From: Caldalkalibacillus salinus
GTDB lineage: Bacteria > Bacillota > Bacilli > Caldalkalibacillales > JCM-10596
Length of the DNA stretch: 64,000 nt
NCBI RefSeq assembly: GCF_016745835.1
Contig: NZ_JAERVL010000001.1
Location: 186,001-250,000, forward strand
Reading direction: 5' to 3'
The position numbers and the translations under genes are program-made. Under the pieces are notes generated by a model, which saw only the letters and a program-made list of their open reading frames with translations, searched no databases and was not told the origin of the DNA. Positions within the stretch are counted from its first letter, which is position 1. Every line of letters starts with the position of its first letter. Positions 63,666-64,000 of the stretch are shown piece after piece.

Positions 63666-63717
63666 GTCTGTCACACTACATTTAGATCAGGCATACAATA
63701 TCCTAGACGTGACAGAC
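63666..63717 (+). promoter_or_regulatory. Sigma-E-type -10 element inside an inverted repeat before murB
   Basis: CATACAAT (63692-63699) equals the sigma-E -10 consensus. GTCTGTCAC (63666-63674) and GTGACAGAC (63709-63717) form a perfect 9-base inverted repeat on either side of it. No good sigma-E -35 is visible, so promoter activity is uncertain. Confidence 0.35.
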
Positions 63718-63755
63718 AACAGATCCCAAGCAGCGTTCATATGAGGAGGTTTCCA

Positions 63756-64000
63756 ATGAGCGATATAGCAATACAACTACAAGAGGCGAACGTGGGAAAA
63801 GTGTGGGTGAATGAACCACTAGCAAACCATACGACTTGGAAGATCGGTGGTCCTGCAGATCTATTGGTACAACCAAATGATAAAGAAGGGCTCATTACAT
63901 GTATGCGCATCGTGCAAGAGCATCAAATGCCATATCGTGTGATTGGGAAAGGTTCCAATCTACTTGTGCGGGACGGTGGCATACGTGGTGTGGTAATTAA
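63756..64000 (+). CDS. murB: UDP-N-acetylenolpyruvoylglucosamine reductase MurB, N-terminal part
   Basis: The first 81 codons of murB; the gene runs past the window end. The NHTTWKIGGPADLLVQP block and GKGSNLLVRDGGIRGVVI are the FAD-binding motifs of the MurB family, which reduces the enolpyruvyl group of UDP-GlcNAc to make UDP-MurNAc. GAGGAGGT lies 6 bases before the ATG. The murG-murB order is that of B. subtilis. Confidence 0.93.
   Translation, partial: MSDIAIQLQEANVGKVWVNEPLANHTTWKIGGPADLLVQPNDKEGLITCMRIVQEHQMPYRVIGKGSNLLVRDGGIRGVVI

Overview
The window is chromosomal DNA of an endospore-forming member of the Bacillales (Bacillaceae-like). This follows from the sporulation genes (spoIIA operon with sigF, spoVA genes, spmAB, dacB and dacF, ylbJ, spoVD, spoVE, a ger operon), the DNPR-type MurE with lysA (meso-DAP wall), the bacillithiol gene bshC, and start codons and ribosome binding sites of Bacillus type. 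I do not name a species. No tRNA, rRNA, CRISPR array, insertion sequence, prophage or attachment site was recognised. Nearly all genes are on the + strand.

Layout. 1-8.5 kb: end of pdp, dacF, spoIIAA-spoIIAB-sigF, a shortened spoVA operon (AA, AB, AEa, AF), lysA, ppiB. 8.5-12.6 kb: FMN riboswitch and the riboflavin operon ribD-ribE-ribBA-ribH. 12.6-17.4 kb: scpA-scpB, dacB, spmA-spmB, rluB. 17.4-23.5 kb: resABCDE (cytochrome c maturation and redox two-component system). 23.5-29.2 kb: accessory stretch with a small membrane protein, a lipoprotein phosphodiesterase that appears fused to a YhcN/YlaJ-like domain, ylbG, a structured intergenic region, an orphan peptide/nickel-type binding protein and a small membrane protein. 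29.2-35.8 kb: rsmD, coaD, ylbJ, ylbK, ylbL, tmcAL (ylbM), ylbN, rpmF. 35.9-42.1 kb: a His/Gln/Tyr-rich protein, a spore-type lipoprotein plus gerA/gerB/gerC homologues, and an RsfA-type regulator. 42.2-47.9 kb: GNAT protein (YlbP), a biotin-dependent acyl-CoA carboxylase trio, PanE and a small membrane protein. 48.1-51.1 kb: bshC and an S-adenosylhomocysteine hydrolase. 51.2-64 kb: the dcw cluster mraZ, rsmH, ftsL, pbpB, spoVD, murE, mraY, murD, spoVE, murG, murB (cut by the window end).

The window joins two blocks that lie far apart in Bacillus subtilis 168: the dacF-to-resE block and the ylb-to-mra block. The join is the accessory stretch near 23.5-25.9 kb. Many genes serve the spore: forespore sigma-F regulation, germinant receptor, DPA-channel accessory proteins, cortex synthesis (SpoVD, SpoVE, DacB) and core dehydration (SpmA/B). 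Good matches to sigma-F, sigma-G, sigma-H and sigma-E promoter consensus sequences lie before several of them.

The most unusual items are the phosphodiesterase-YhcN fusion, the spoVA operon without spoVAC/AD/AEb, the structured RNA-like intergenic regions at 26.34-26.57 and 28.44-28.57 kb, the LSm-like His/Gln/Tyr-rich protein, and the archaeal/Thermotoga-type SAH hydrolase between bshC and mraZ. No completely new multi-gene system could be demonstrated from sequence alone.
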